Part shown: positions 16,531-23,061 of the stretch, piece by piece
Layout: each line of letters begins with the position of its first letter
How positions within the stretch are numbered: the first letter of the stretch is position 1
Origin: JBMNCQ01 sp049366715
GTDB lineage: Bacteria > Bacillota > Peptococcia > Peptococcales > BICA1-8
Direction: 5' to 3'
DNA length: 64,000 bases
Assembly: GCA_049366715.1 (NCBI GenBank)
Contig: JBMNCQ010000074.1
Span: 7,683 to 71,682, forward strand
Translations under genes and position numbers: made by a program
The notes under the pieces: generated by a model
What the model saw: only the letters and a program-made list of their open reading frames with translations
Told to the model about the DNA's origin: nothing
Databases searched by the model: none

Positions 16531-16600
16531 AGAAGCCGGAGGTCTGAGGTTGGAAATCAGAAAGAAAGCTGATTCTGATTTCCGGTTTCGGACTTCCGAC
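16531..16600. repeat. inverted repeat between tRNA-Tyr and tRNA-fMet
   Basis: Two arms of about 29 nt, 16531-16559 and about 16572-16600, are reverse complements at most positions. The inner GGAAATCAG/CTGATTTCC is perfect. No T-run follows. Confidence 0.6.
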
Positions 16601-16610
16601 ATCTAGATAG

Positions 16611-16686
16611 CGCGGGATAGAGCAGTTGGTAGCTCGTCGGGCTCATAACCCGGAGGCCGGAGGTTCAAGTCCTCCTCCCGCAACCA
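16611..16686 (+). tRNA. initiator tRNA-fMet (anticodon CAT)
   Basis: 76 nt with encoded CCA. The C1-A72 mismatch and three consecutive G-C pairs in the anticodon stem (CGGG/CCCG) mark it as the initiator. Confidence 0.95.
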
Positions 16687-16689
16687 TTT

Positions 16690-16765
16690 GCCCATATAGC
16701 TCAGTAGGTAGAGTGTCGCCTTGGTAAGGCGGAGGTCACCGGTTCAATCCCGGTTATGGGCTCCA
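16690..16765 (+). tRNA. tRNA-Thr (anticodon GGT)
   Basis: 76 nt with encoded CCA. Acceptor stem GCCCATA/TATGGGC, anticodon loop TTGGTAA giving GGT. It starts three bases after the initiator tRNA. Confidence 0.95.
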
Positions 16766-16791
16766 GAAAAAGTATATTAATATTTATATAT

Positions 16792-16868
16792 GGCGGCGTA
16801 GCTCAGCTGGCTAGAGCATGCGGTTCATACCCGCAGAGTCCGGGGTTCAAGTCCCTGCGCCGCCACCA
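16792..16868 (+). tRNA. elongator tRNA-Met (anticodon CAT)
   Basis: 77 nt with encoded CCA. Acceptor stem GGCGGCG/CGCCGCC and anticodon loop TTCATAC. The body closely resembles Bacillus elongator tRNA-Met, which argues against the CAT-reading tRNA-Ile2. Confidence 0.88.
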
Positions 16869-16870
16869 TA

Positions 16871-16912
16871 ATAAAAGGAACAGGATGAATTTATTCATCC
16901 TGTTCCTTTTAT
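16871..16912 (+). terminator. terminator of the tRNA cluster
   Basis: Perfect 20-bp inverted repeat with a two-base loop (16871-16890 with 16893-16912). The descending arm ends in CCTTTTAT, so it is T-rich but not a long T-run. Confidence 0.8.
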
Positions 16913-16933
16913 TTGGGATTGTCCAATAAGTAT

Positions 16934-16962
16934 TTGACAGGCTTTTTTAAATAATGTAGAAT
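16934..16962 (+). promoter_or_regulatory. sigma-A promoter for the first tuf
   Basis: TTGACA at 16934-16939 and TAGAAT at 16957-16962, 17-nt spacer. The resulting leader is about 240 nt. Confidence 0.75.
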
Positions 16963-17032
16963 GATTTCGTGTAAAATAGAGGAAGTTAACAGCTAATGGC
17001 GAAAGTAAGTTAAAAATTTTCTTTATGGGCCA

Positions 17033-17100
17033 GGTCGAGGTTAGCTTTCGGGTAATCTTACAGGTCAGGAAAGGTAAGCTTTCGGGTGATATTAATAGGT
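17033..17100 (+). repeat. tandem repeat in the tuf leader
   Basis: Two imperfect units of about 30-35 bp (17033-17062 and 17063-17097), each with GGTNAGCTTTCGGGT near the middle and beginning with AGGTC. The second unit is also found before the other tuf copy at 33411-33440. Confidence 0.65.
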
Positions 17101-17212
17101 CGGGTAGAGGGAAAAGATATCTTAACCTTTATCTAGCGCAGGAAGTGTGGCGATACCTTAACCTTTTAACCTAAAGAATTAACAATTATAAGTTGAAGGA
17201 GGAAAATGAAAG

Positions 17213-18403
17213 ATGGCAAAACAAAAGTTTGAAAGAAATAAGCCCCACGTTAACATCGGGACCATTGGTCACGTAGACCATGGCAAGACAACAACAACGG
17301 CAGCGATCACAGCCGTATTATCCTTATCAGGTAAAGCGCAGGCAACTAAGTTTGACGAAATTGATAAAGCGCCGGAAGAAAAAGCACGTGGGATTACGAT
17401 CAATACAGCTCACGTAGAATATGAAACAGATAACCGCCACTATGCCCACGTAGACTGCCCGGGACATGCGGACTATGTAAAGAACATGATTACAGGGGCG
17501 GCTCAAATGGACGGAGCGATTTTAGTGGTAAGTGCGGCTGACGGTCCCATGCCGCAAACCCGTGAGCACATTTTGCTGGCCCGTCAGGTAGGAGTGCCGT
17601 ATATCGTGGTTTGGTTAAATAAGTCGGACATGGTAGATGATGAAGAATTATTAGAATTAGTAGAAATGGAAGTAAGGGAATTATTGAGTCAATACGAATT
17701 TCCCGGAGATGATATACCGGTAATCAGGGGATCGGGCTTAAAAGCTTTAGAAGACCCAACAGGCCCCTGGGCAGAAAAGGTTTTAGAATTAATGACGGCG
17801 GTAGATGAATATATCCCGACCCCGGAACGTGCGGTAGACAAACCCTTCTTAATGCCCGTAGAGGACGTATTCAGCATTACGGGCCGTGGAACAGTAGCAA
17901 CAGGCCGTGTAGAACGGGGAACAGTTAAAGTAGGGGACGAATTAGAGATCGTAGGTATGCGGGAAGAAACCCGGAAGACAGTATGCACAGGGGTAGAAAT
18001 GTTCCGTAAGCTGTTAGACCAGGCGGAGGCAGGGGATAACATCGGAGCCTTACTCCGGGGCGTAGACAGAAAAGAAATCGAACGGGGACAGGTATTGGCC
18101 AAACCCGGTTCCATCAAACCCCATACAAAATTTTCGGCGGAAGTATATGTATTAACCAAAGAAGAAGGCGGCCGTCATACCCCGTTTTTTAACGGATACC
18201 GTCCGCAGTTTTATTTCCGGACAACAGATGTAACAGGTATAATCCAGTTACCGGAAGGAACAGAGATGGTAATGCCGGGAGATAACATAAAAATGGATAT
18301 CGACTTGATCACTCCGATCGCAATGGAAGAAGGCCTGCGTTTCGCTATCCGTGAGGGTGGCCGTACGGTAGGAGCCGGAGTAGTATCAGCGATCCGTGAG
18401 TAG
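17213..18403 (+). CDS. tuf: elongation factor Tu (copy 1)
   Basis: EF-Tu carries aminoacyl-tRNA to the ribosomal A site as a GTP complex. The 396-residue protein has G1 GHVDHGKT (19-26), G3 DCPGHADY and G4 NKSD, followed by the two beta-barrel domains. Two positions differ from the common text: NKSD where most EF-Tu have NKCD, and GSGLKAL where GSALKAL is usual. AGGAGG lies 10 nt upstream of the ATG. CDS and proximal leader match the copy at 33553-34743. This copy sits with the tRNA cluster and is ended by a terminator at 18588. Confidence 0.98.
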   Translation: MAKQKFERNKPHVNIGTIGHVDHGKTTTTAAITAVLSLSGKAQATKFDEIDKAPEEKARGITINTAHVEYETDNRHYAHVDCPGHADYVKNMITGAAQMDGAILVVSAADGPMPQTREHILLARQVGVPYIVVWLNKSDMVDDEELLELVEMEVRELLSQYEFPGDDIPVIRGSGLKALEDPTGPWAEKVLELMTAVDEYIPTPERAVDKPFLMPVEDVFSITGRGTVATGRVERGTVKVGDELEIVGMREETRKTVCTGVEMFRKLLDQAEAGDNIGALLRGVDRKEIERGQVLAKPGSIKPHTKFSAEVYVLTKEEGGRHTPFFNGYRPQFYFRTTDVTGIIQLPEGTEMVMPGDNIKMDIDLITPIAMEEGLRFAIREGGRTVGAGVVSAIRE

Positions 18404-18587
18404 TTAGAGACGGCAGTTAAAGGCAGCATCCGATGAAGGGCATTCTGTTTTGCGGCATCCTTTAAGCCGGACCCGGATGCAGATGCGTTATGCAGTATTA
18501 TATTGCATGTGATGCATCCCAAGATATCCGCTCTTAAGCAGATGCCCTAAAATATTAGAATGCTTTAAATAATAAATGTGTAACCTT
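18404..18587. repeat. ATGCATCC-type repeat words downstream of tuf
   Basis: No gene is seen. Words GGATGC, GATGCATCC and CCGGACCCGGATGCAGATGC (near 18467-18486) occur here. A nearly identical block, with GGG for GGA, lies before truA near 53606-53625, and related words lie near 55500-55570. Confidence 0.65.
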
Positions 18588-18614
18588 AAAGCAGGACTTT
18601 AAGTCCTGCTTTTT
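18588..18614 (+). terminator. Rho-independent terminator downstream of tuf
   Basis: Stem AAAGCAGGACTT/AAGTCCTGCTTT with one base in the loop, followed by further T. The rest of the gap to 18784 holds no recognisable gene. Confidence 0.85.
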
Positions 18615-18784
18615 AAATTCTTTTCGTTACTCGGAGCGGATAATGAGCAGGAAACTTGAAATGCAGTTTTCTTAGAGACCGTGTAATATTGTGGAATTAT
18701 GGCAACAATATTTGATAATCGGATTTGGAAATATCCGGGGATAAAGGTATGCCGATATTGCCGGACGATTAATGGAACTAATAG

Positions 18785-18814
18785 TTGACACATCTCTTAA
18801 TGGTGTGCTAAAGT
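18785..18814 (+). promoter_or_regulatory. promoter for rpmG-secE-nusG
   Basis: TTGACA at 18785-18790 and TAAAGT at 18809-18814, 18-nt spacer. The -10 is weaker than consensus. Confidence 0.6.
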
Positions 18815-18873
18815 AGATAAGGTACTGATGAAAATTGTGGGTATATAGATAGATTGGACTGGAGGTGGCGGCA

Positions 18874-19023
18874 GTGCGCGTTGGTGTTACTTTAGCTTGT
18901 ACCGATTGTAAACGCCGTAATTATAGCAGCAACAAAAACAAGAAGAACAATCCGGATAGAATTGAGCTTAAAAAATATTGTCCGTTTTGCAAAACACATA
19001 CTGTTCACAAAGAAACTAAGTAA
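18874..19023 (+). CDS. rpmG: 50S ribosomal protein L33, zinc type
   Basis: Short protein of 49 residues starting with GTG 13 nt after GGAGGTGG. It begins MRVGVTLACTDCKRRNY and ends PFCKTHTVHKETK. Two CxxC pairs (CTDC and CPFC) make it the zinc-binding form of L33. The order rpmG-secE-nusG-rplK is universal in Firmicutes. secE follows after 17 nt. Confidence 0.95.
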   Translation: MRVGVTLACTDCKRRNYSSNKNKKNNPDRIELKKYCPFCKTHTVHKETK

Positions 19024-19040
19024 TCGGGGAAGTGGAGAAT

Positions 19041-19259
19041 ATGAGTGTAAGACAAGCCGAAGGCAAAAAAACAGGTGCCCTGGGAAAAGTCAAAAGATAT
19101 GTTAAGGGTTCATGGAGTGAACTTAAAAAAGTACATTGGCCAAACAGAACAGAACTGATCACTTATACTTCTGTTGTATTGATAGCGGTTGTAATAGTTT
19201 CTGCTATGATATGGGTTGTTGATTCCGCCCTTAGTTTTGTCTTGGAGTTGTTAATCTAA
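19041..19259 (+). CDS. secE: preprotein translocase subunit SecE
   Basis: SecE is the small clamp subunit of the SecYEG channel. The 72-residue protein has the conserved amphipathic SWSELKKVHWPNRTEL followed by one transmembrane helix (about 45-65). A GTG at 19032 is in frame, but GGGGAA sits directly before it and leaves no room for a ribosome-binding site, whereas it is well placed for ATG 19041. SecY is encoded 25 kb downstream at 44613. Confidence 0.95.
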   Translation: MSVRQAEGKKTGALGKVKRYVKGSWSELKKVHWPNRTELITYTSVVLIAVVIVSAMIWVVDSALSFVLELLI

Positions 19260-19280
19260 GAATTGTTTTTGAGGGGGTGG

Positions 19281-19308
19281 GGGTCCTGCAACTTATTGAA
19301 TAGGGACC
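19281..19308 (+). other. hairpin between the Shine-Dalgarno sequence and nusG start
   Basis: GGGTCC (19281-19286) can pair with GGACCC (19304-19309 region), with a loop of about 16 nt. The strong purine run GAGGGGGTGG (19271-19280) ends right before the stem, and the nusG ATG lies 9 nt after it. Confidence 0.5.
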
Positions 19309-19317
19309 CTTTGAATT

Positions 19318-19842
19318 ATGGATAAAAAATGGTATGTAATTCATACATACTCGGGATATGAGAATAAGGTAAAAGCGAACCTGGAGAAACGCATTGATTC
19401 GATGAATATGGGCGATAAAATATTTCGTATTTTAGTTCCCATGGAAGATGAAGTTGAGATTAAAAATGGGAAGCGCAAAATAACCAAACGCAAAGTGTTC
19501 CCGGGGTATGTATTAGTTGAAATGATCATGACCGATGACTCTTGGTACGTTGTAAGAAACACATCCGGAGTAACCGGTTTTGTTGGCACGGGTTCCAAGC
19601 CTGTCCCTTTACATGATTCGGAGGCGAAGGCTTTATTGAAACAAATGGGTGTAGAAGAACCCAAAACTCGTATTGATTTAAATATAGGCGAGAATGTAAG
19701 GGTTAATTCTGGTCCTTTTGAAAACTTCTTAGGAATTATTGAAGAAATATATCCTGATAAGGGTAAAGTAAAAGTACTTTTATCAATGTTTGGACGAGAA
19801 ACGCCGGTTGAGCTTGAATTCACTCAGGTAATCAAAGCATAA
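19318..19842 (+). CDS. nusG: transcription termination/antitermination factor NusG
   Basis: NusG binds RNA polymerase and couples transcription with other processes. The N-terminal NGN domain (KWYVIHTYSGYENKVKANLEKRI and FPGYVLVEM) and the C-terminal KOW domain (NVRVNSGPFENFLGIIEEI...VELEFTQVIKA) are both complete in 174 residues. No normal ribosome-binding site lies within 15 nt of the ATG: the nearest purine run, GAGGGGGTGG, is about 38 nt upstream with a hairpin between. A different start is not available, since the family N-terminus MDKKWYVIHTYSGYE is exact. Confidence 0.97.
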   Translation: MDKKWYVIHTYSGYENKVKANLEKRIDSMNMGDKIFRILVPMEDEVEIKNGKRKITKRKVFPGYVLVEMIMTDDSWYVVRNTSGVTGFVGTGSKPVPLHDSEAKALLKQMGVEEPKTRIDLNIGENVRVNSGPFENFLGIIEEIYPDKGKVKVLLSMFGRETPVELEFTQVIKA

Positions 19843-19944
19843 TTGCTGTAATGGCAGCAAAGTAAAGCAGGGGTTTTGCTTTGTTGCATTATATACATAG
19901 CGGCTGAACCTAGACAGCTGTGTTCCGGCAGAGGGCTGCTAATC

Positions 19945-19970
19945 ACAAATTGGCCTGGAGCCAATTTGTT
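19945..19970 (+). other. leader hairpin before rplK
   Basis: Perfect 10-bp stem ACAAATTGGC/GCCAATTTGT with a five-base loop. GCTGCTAATCAC precedes it, as before the rplA hairpin. It could be an attenuator, a ribosomal-protein binding site or a mobile repeat. Confidence 0.45.
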
Positions 19971-20028
19971 TCAGTGGGAGGGTTAAGACCCGCTATACCA
20001 CATCTTGTCTTTAAGGAGGTGTACCGAA

Positions 20029-20457
20029 ATGGCGAAAAAAGTTATCGGTTTTATAAAATTACAAGTGCCTGCAGGCAAGGCAAACCCGGCACCACCGGTC
20101 GGACCTGCATTAGGTCAGCATGGTGTTAATATTATGGGTTTTTGTAAAGAATTTAATGAAAGAACGAAAAACCAAATGGGCTTAATCATTCCTGTGGAAA
20201 TTACGGTATATGCAGACAGATCATTTACTTTCATTACCAAAACTCCCCCGGCTGCCGTATTGCTAAAAAAAGCTGCAGGAATCGAACGGGCTTCCGGTGA
20301 GCCCAACACCAAAAAAGTTGCCAAAGTTCCCAAGTCTAAAGTAAAAGAAATTGCTGAGAGCAAGATGAAGGATCTCAATGCAGCTTCCGTCGAAGCCGCT
20401 ATGCGGATGATCGAAGGCACGGCCCGCAGTATGGGTATTGAAATAGTTGAAGGCTAA
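20029..20457 (+). CDS. rplK: 50S ribosomal protein L11
   Basis: L11 forms the GTPase-associated region of the large subunit with L10 and L7/L12. The 142-residue protein has the hallmark KLQVPAGKANPAPPVGPALGQHGVNIMGFCKEFN and the C-terminal RNA-binding EAAMRMIEGTARSMGI. The frame is open from 20005, but AAGGAGGTG at 20013-20021 sets the start at ATG 20029. rplA follows after 133 nt, which is long for this normally tight pair. Confidence 0.97.
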   Translation: MAKKVIGFIKLQVPAGKANPAPPVGPALGQHGVNIMGFCKEFNERTKNQMGLIIPVEITVYADRSFTFITKTPPAAVLLKKAAGIERASGEPNTKKVAKVPKSKVKEIAESKMKDLNAASVEAAMRMIEGTARSMGIEIVEG

Positions 20458-20510
20458 GATACGGTGTTGGTATTAGGTAAAGTAATGCTAGCTGCTAATC
20501 ACTAGTCGCT

Positions 20511-20540
20511 AAACAAATTCGCGGACTGCGAATTTGTTTT
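20511..20540 (+). other. leader hairpin before rplA
   Basis: Perfect 12-bp stem AAACAAATTCGC/GCGAATTTGTTT with a five-base loop, then T and AAAT. It may act as an internal terminator or attenuator between rplK and rplA. The word GCTGCTAATCAC lies 5' of it, at about 20491-20502. Confidence 0.5.
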
Positions 20541-20590
20541 AAATATGTGGGAGGAGTTATTCCGCAATTACCACGAAGGAGGAAATTTTA

Positions 20591-21301
20591 ATGCCAAAAC
20601 ACGGAAAAAAATATCTTGATTCTATAAAAGAATATGATCGACAAACACTGTTTGAACCAGCAGAGGCTTTAGAACTGGTAAAGAAAAATGCTAAAGCTAA
20701 GTTTGATGAAACGATAGAAGTAGCGGTTAAGCTGGGGGTTGATCCCCGTCATGCCGACCAACAGGTTCGCGGCGCGGTTGTTTTACCTCACGGAACAGGA
20801 AAAACACGCAGCGTTTTAGTCTTTGCCAAAGGGGAAAAGGCTAAGGAAGCCGAAGTTGCCGGAGCGGACTTTGTTGGAGCTGAAGATATGGTTGAAAAAA
20901 TTCAAGGTGGTTGGTTTGGTTTTGATGTTGCTATTGCAACACCCGATATGATGGGCACTGTTGGTAAATTAGGACGTCTTTTAGGACCGAAGGGTTTAAT
21001 GCCCAACCCTAAAACCGGTACGGTTACCTTCGATGTTGATAAAGCTGTCAAAGAAGTAAAAGCAGGTAAAATTGAATACCGTGTGGATAAGACCAGTATT
21101 GTTCATGCTCCCGTCGGTAAAGCATCTTTTGATATTGAAAAGCTTGCAGAAAACTTCCAAACTTTAATGGATGTTTTGATAAAGGCCAAACCGTCCGCTG
21201 CTAAAGGGCAATACATGAAAAGCGTAACGGTGTCCTCAACTATGGGGCCCGGCGTAAAGATCAATCCGTTAAAAGTTTCTAATCCTCGAACTCAATCGTA
21301 A
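20591..21301 (+). CDS. rplA: 50S ribosomal protein L1
   Basis: L1 binds the L1 stalk of 23S rRNA and, in many bacteria, represses its own operon. The 236-residue protein begins MPKHGKKYLDSIKEYD and has the conserved blocks LPHGTGKTRSVLVFAKG, RLLGPKGLMPNPKTGTV and KVSVSSTMGPGVKINP-like text (VTVSSTMGPGVKINP). GAAGGAGG precedes the ATG. It is complete. The hairpin upstream could be a binding site for L1 itself, but no sequence match was checked. Confidence 0.97.
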   Translation: MPKHGKKYLDSIKEYDRQTLFEPAEALELVKKNAKAKFDETIEVAVKLGVDPRHADQQVRGAVVLPHGTGKTRSVLVFAKGEKAKEAEVAGADFVGAEDMVEKIQGGWFGFDVAIATPDMMGTVGKLGRLLGPKGLMPNPKTGTVTFDVDKAVKEVKAGKIEYRVDKTSIVHAPVGKASFDIEKLAENFQTLMDVLIKAKPSAAKGQYMKSVTVSSTMGPGVKINPLKVSNPRTQS

Positions 21302-21325
21302 GTTGCCTATTGTAGAAATTATTAT

Positions 21326-21354
21326 TTGACATTCTGATAATTCTACGATATATT
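21326..21354 (+). promoter_or_regulatory. promoter of rplJ-rplL
   Basis: TTGACA at 21326-21331 and TATATT at 21349-21354, 17-nt spacer. The transcript would begin close to the start of the L10 leader. Confidence 0.7.
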
Positions 21355-21369
21355 TACTTATGTTGCATT

Positions 21370-21487
21370 AAATAAATAGCTTTGCTGTAGACAGCAGGTG
21401 TCTTTTGGACTTAATTCCCTGCCGAGGCCGTTAGAGCATTTTTATGCTGTAATATCTGCCTCCGTATGTCTGCGGAGGCATTTTAAT
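21370..21487 (+). promoter_or_regulatory. ribosomal protein L10 leader
   Basis: Leader RNA that L10-L12 binds for autoregulation in Firmicutes. The recognisable text is GCTGTAGACAGCAGGTG followed by CCTGCCGAGG, ending in the terminator at 21457. Matching is by eye. The remaining bases to the rplJ start include the word run GTAACTAGTAACTCGTAACC. Confidence 0.75.
21457..21487 (+). terminator. attenuator hairpin of the L10 leader
   Basis: Stem TGCCTCCG/CGGAGGCA with an eight-base loop, followed by TTTTAATTT. Confidence 0.75.
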
Positions 21488-21613
21488 TTGAGTTGCCAGT
21501 TTATGTTTATAGTTACTGAATAAGATATGCAAAAGACTTGCAGAGTAACTAGTAACTCGTAACCAGTAACTAACCGAATTTTTAACCCTAAATATGAATG
21601 GAGGTGAACACGA

Positions 21614-22141
21614 TTGGGTAGCCTCGAAACCAAAAAACAGGTTGTAGAATTAATGACGGAGAAGTTTAACGGTTCCAAATCAGTAATTATTACCGATTAC
21701 CGCGGGCTGAATGTTGCTGAGGTTACGGAACTCAGAGCGAAACTGAGAGAAGCCGGAGTTGAATATAAGGTTGTAAAAAACACTTTGTTAAAAATTGCTG
21801 CGAAAAATGCCGGAATTGAAGGCACTGAAGAGTATTTTCAAGGCCCGACGGCTGTGGCGTTTGGCTTAGAGGATGCCGTCTCCCCGGCACAAGTTCTTGC
21901 TAAATTTGCTAAAGATCATAAAGACCTGGAGATAAAAGGCGGTATTTTAGAAGGAAGCATAATTGGCATTGAACAAGTTAAGGCTCTTGCAGATCTGCCA
22001 TCCAGAGAAGTTCTTCTTGGTCAAGTTGCATCGGTATTCCAAGCACCTATTGCAGGTTTGGTCAATGTTTTACAAGGACCGATCAGAAAACTTGGTTATG
22101 CTCTGGAAGAAGTCAGAAAACTCCAAGAAGCTCAGGCTTAA
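21614..22141 (+). CDS. rplJ: 50S ribosomal protein L10
   Basis: L10 anchors the L7/L12 stalk to 23S rRNA. The 175-residue protein has the N-terminal rRNA-binding domain (SVIITDYRGLNVAEVTELRAKLREAGVEYKVVKNTLLK) and the C-terminal helix that binds L7/L12 dimers. It starts with TTG; GGAGGTGA ends 6 nt before that codon and no ATG fits. The L10 leader upstream allows feedback control. rplL follows after 62 nt with its own ribosome-binding site. Confidence 0.97.
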   Translation: MGSLETKKQVVELMTEKFNGSKSVIITDYRGLNVAEVTELRAKLREAGVEYKVVKNTLLKIAAKNAGIEGTEEYFQGPTAVAFGLEDAVSPAQVLAKFAKDHKDLEIKGGILEGSIIGIEQVKALADLPSREVLLGQVASVFQAPIAGLVNVLQGPIRKLGYALEEVRKLQEAQA

Positions 22142-22203
22142 TTGTTGCTTGAAACTGTTTATAAAAATATAAAATTGTGTGTGATTATTAAGGAGGAAAA
22201 TAA

Positions 22204-22584
22204 ATGTCTAAAGTAAATGAAATTATTGAATTAGTGAAAGGCTTATCTGTATTAGAATTATCCGAATTAGTGAAAGCATTTGAAGAAGAATTCGGCGTAA
22301 GTGCCGCTGCTCCCGTTGCGGTTGCTGCTGCTATGCCTGGTGCTGCTGCAGGAGGAGAAGCTGCCGAAGAACAAACAGAATTCGATGTTATTTTAACAGC
22401 TGCCGGCGACAAGAAAATCAATGTGATCAAGGTAGTTCGTGAAATTACAGGTTTAGGCCTGAAAGAAGCCAAGGATTTGGTTGACGGAGCGCCAAAACCG
22501 GTTAAAGAAAAAGTTGAAAAAGCTGAAGCAGAAGAACTTAAGAAAAAACTTGAAGAAGCAGGCGCAAGCGTTCAAGTTAAGTAG
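22204..22584 (+). CDS. rplL: 50S ribosomal protein L7/L12
   Basis: L7/L12 forms the mobile stalk that recruits translational GTPases. The 126-residue protein has the dimerising N-terminal helix pair (NEIIELVKGLSVLELSELVKAFEEEFGV), an Ala/Gly-rich hinge (VAVAAAMPGAAAGG) and the C-terminal domain EFDVILTAAGDKKINVIKVVREITGLGLKEAKDLVD. AAGGAGG precedes the ATG. A terminator directly after the gene probably lets only part of the transcripts continue into rpoB. Confidence 0.98.
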   Translation: MSKVNEIIELVKGLSVLELSELVKAFEEEFGVSAAAPVAVAAAMPGAAAGGEAAEEQTEFDVILTAAGDKKINVIKVVREITGLGLKEAKDLVDGAPKPVKEKVEKAEAEELKKKLEEAGASVQVK

Positions 22585-22593
22585 TAAAAAAAC

Positions 22594-22615
22594 AAACACC
22601 CGCAAGGGTGTTTTT
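22594..22615 (+). terminator. terminator between rplL and rpoB
   Basis: Stem AAACACCC/GGGTGTTT, loop CGCAA-type, followed by T. It is in the position of the well-known partial terminator before rpoBC. Confidence 0.75.
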
Positions 22616-22791
22616 CACTTTCATTCTTCAGGCGAAAGAAAGATAGTTAGCAAATATAACTTACGGAGAGTTGAGGTTGGATTCAAGCTGATAAAGAAAT
22701 CCGGCCTACAACTAAAACCGGCTGAAGCAGTTGAGTAACCGGTTATAATTGACAATTAAGGTCACGATCATTAAGGGATAAGAAAATATTC

Positions 22792-22820
22792 TTGACTTTA
22801 GCTTCCCGTTATGCTAGCAT
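22792..22820 (+). promoter_or_regulatory. promoter for rpoB-rpoC
   Basis: TTGACT at 22792-22797 and TAGCAT at 22815-22820 with a 17-nt spacer. The preceding TGC makes the -10 an extended one. The leader to rpoB is about 235 nt, AT-rich, with no gene seen. Confidence 0.65.
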
Positions 22821-23061
22821 TATAAAATGCGATTTCATGTTAATCTTTGGCAATTTATTTGTTTCATAAGAATATACTAGTTTAATATTGGCAAAAATAT
22901 TTAAGGTAACTTTTTTTATCTTAACTTATATGTAGACCTTAACACGAAACTTAAATTTAAAAAATCCGCAAAAATCCGAGTGAAAAATGTTTTAGACAAA
23001 GAAACCTATTCTTCACGTATTTTTGTATCTCTTAAATAACGCTAAGGGGTGAGAGTGATTT

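Noticed and set aside
16221..16868. tRNA cluster as an integration site with att duplication
   Set aside because: No integrase, phage gene or duplicated tRNA end is visible.
17206..17232. Eight-codon frame overlapping the tuf start (ATG AAA GAT...)
   Set aside because: It sits only 3 nt behind AGGAGG and might be read, but nothing supports a function and it recurs only because of the duplication.
17689..18159. Long minus-strand reading frame of 156 codons inside tuf, repeated at 34029-34499
   Set aside because: It is a shadow of the EF-Tu frame and duplicated only because tuf is. The protein has no recognisable features.
22481..22738. Plus-strand frame of 85 codons across the rplL end and terminator
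   Set aside because: It runs through the terminator hairpin in another frame and has a low-complexity lysine-rich start. It is not a gene.
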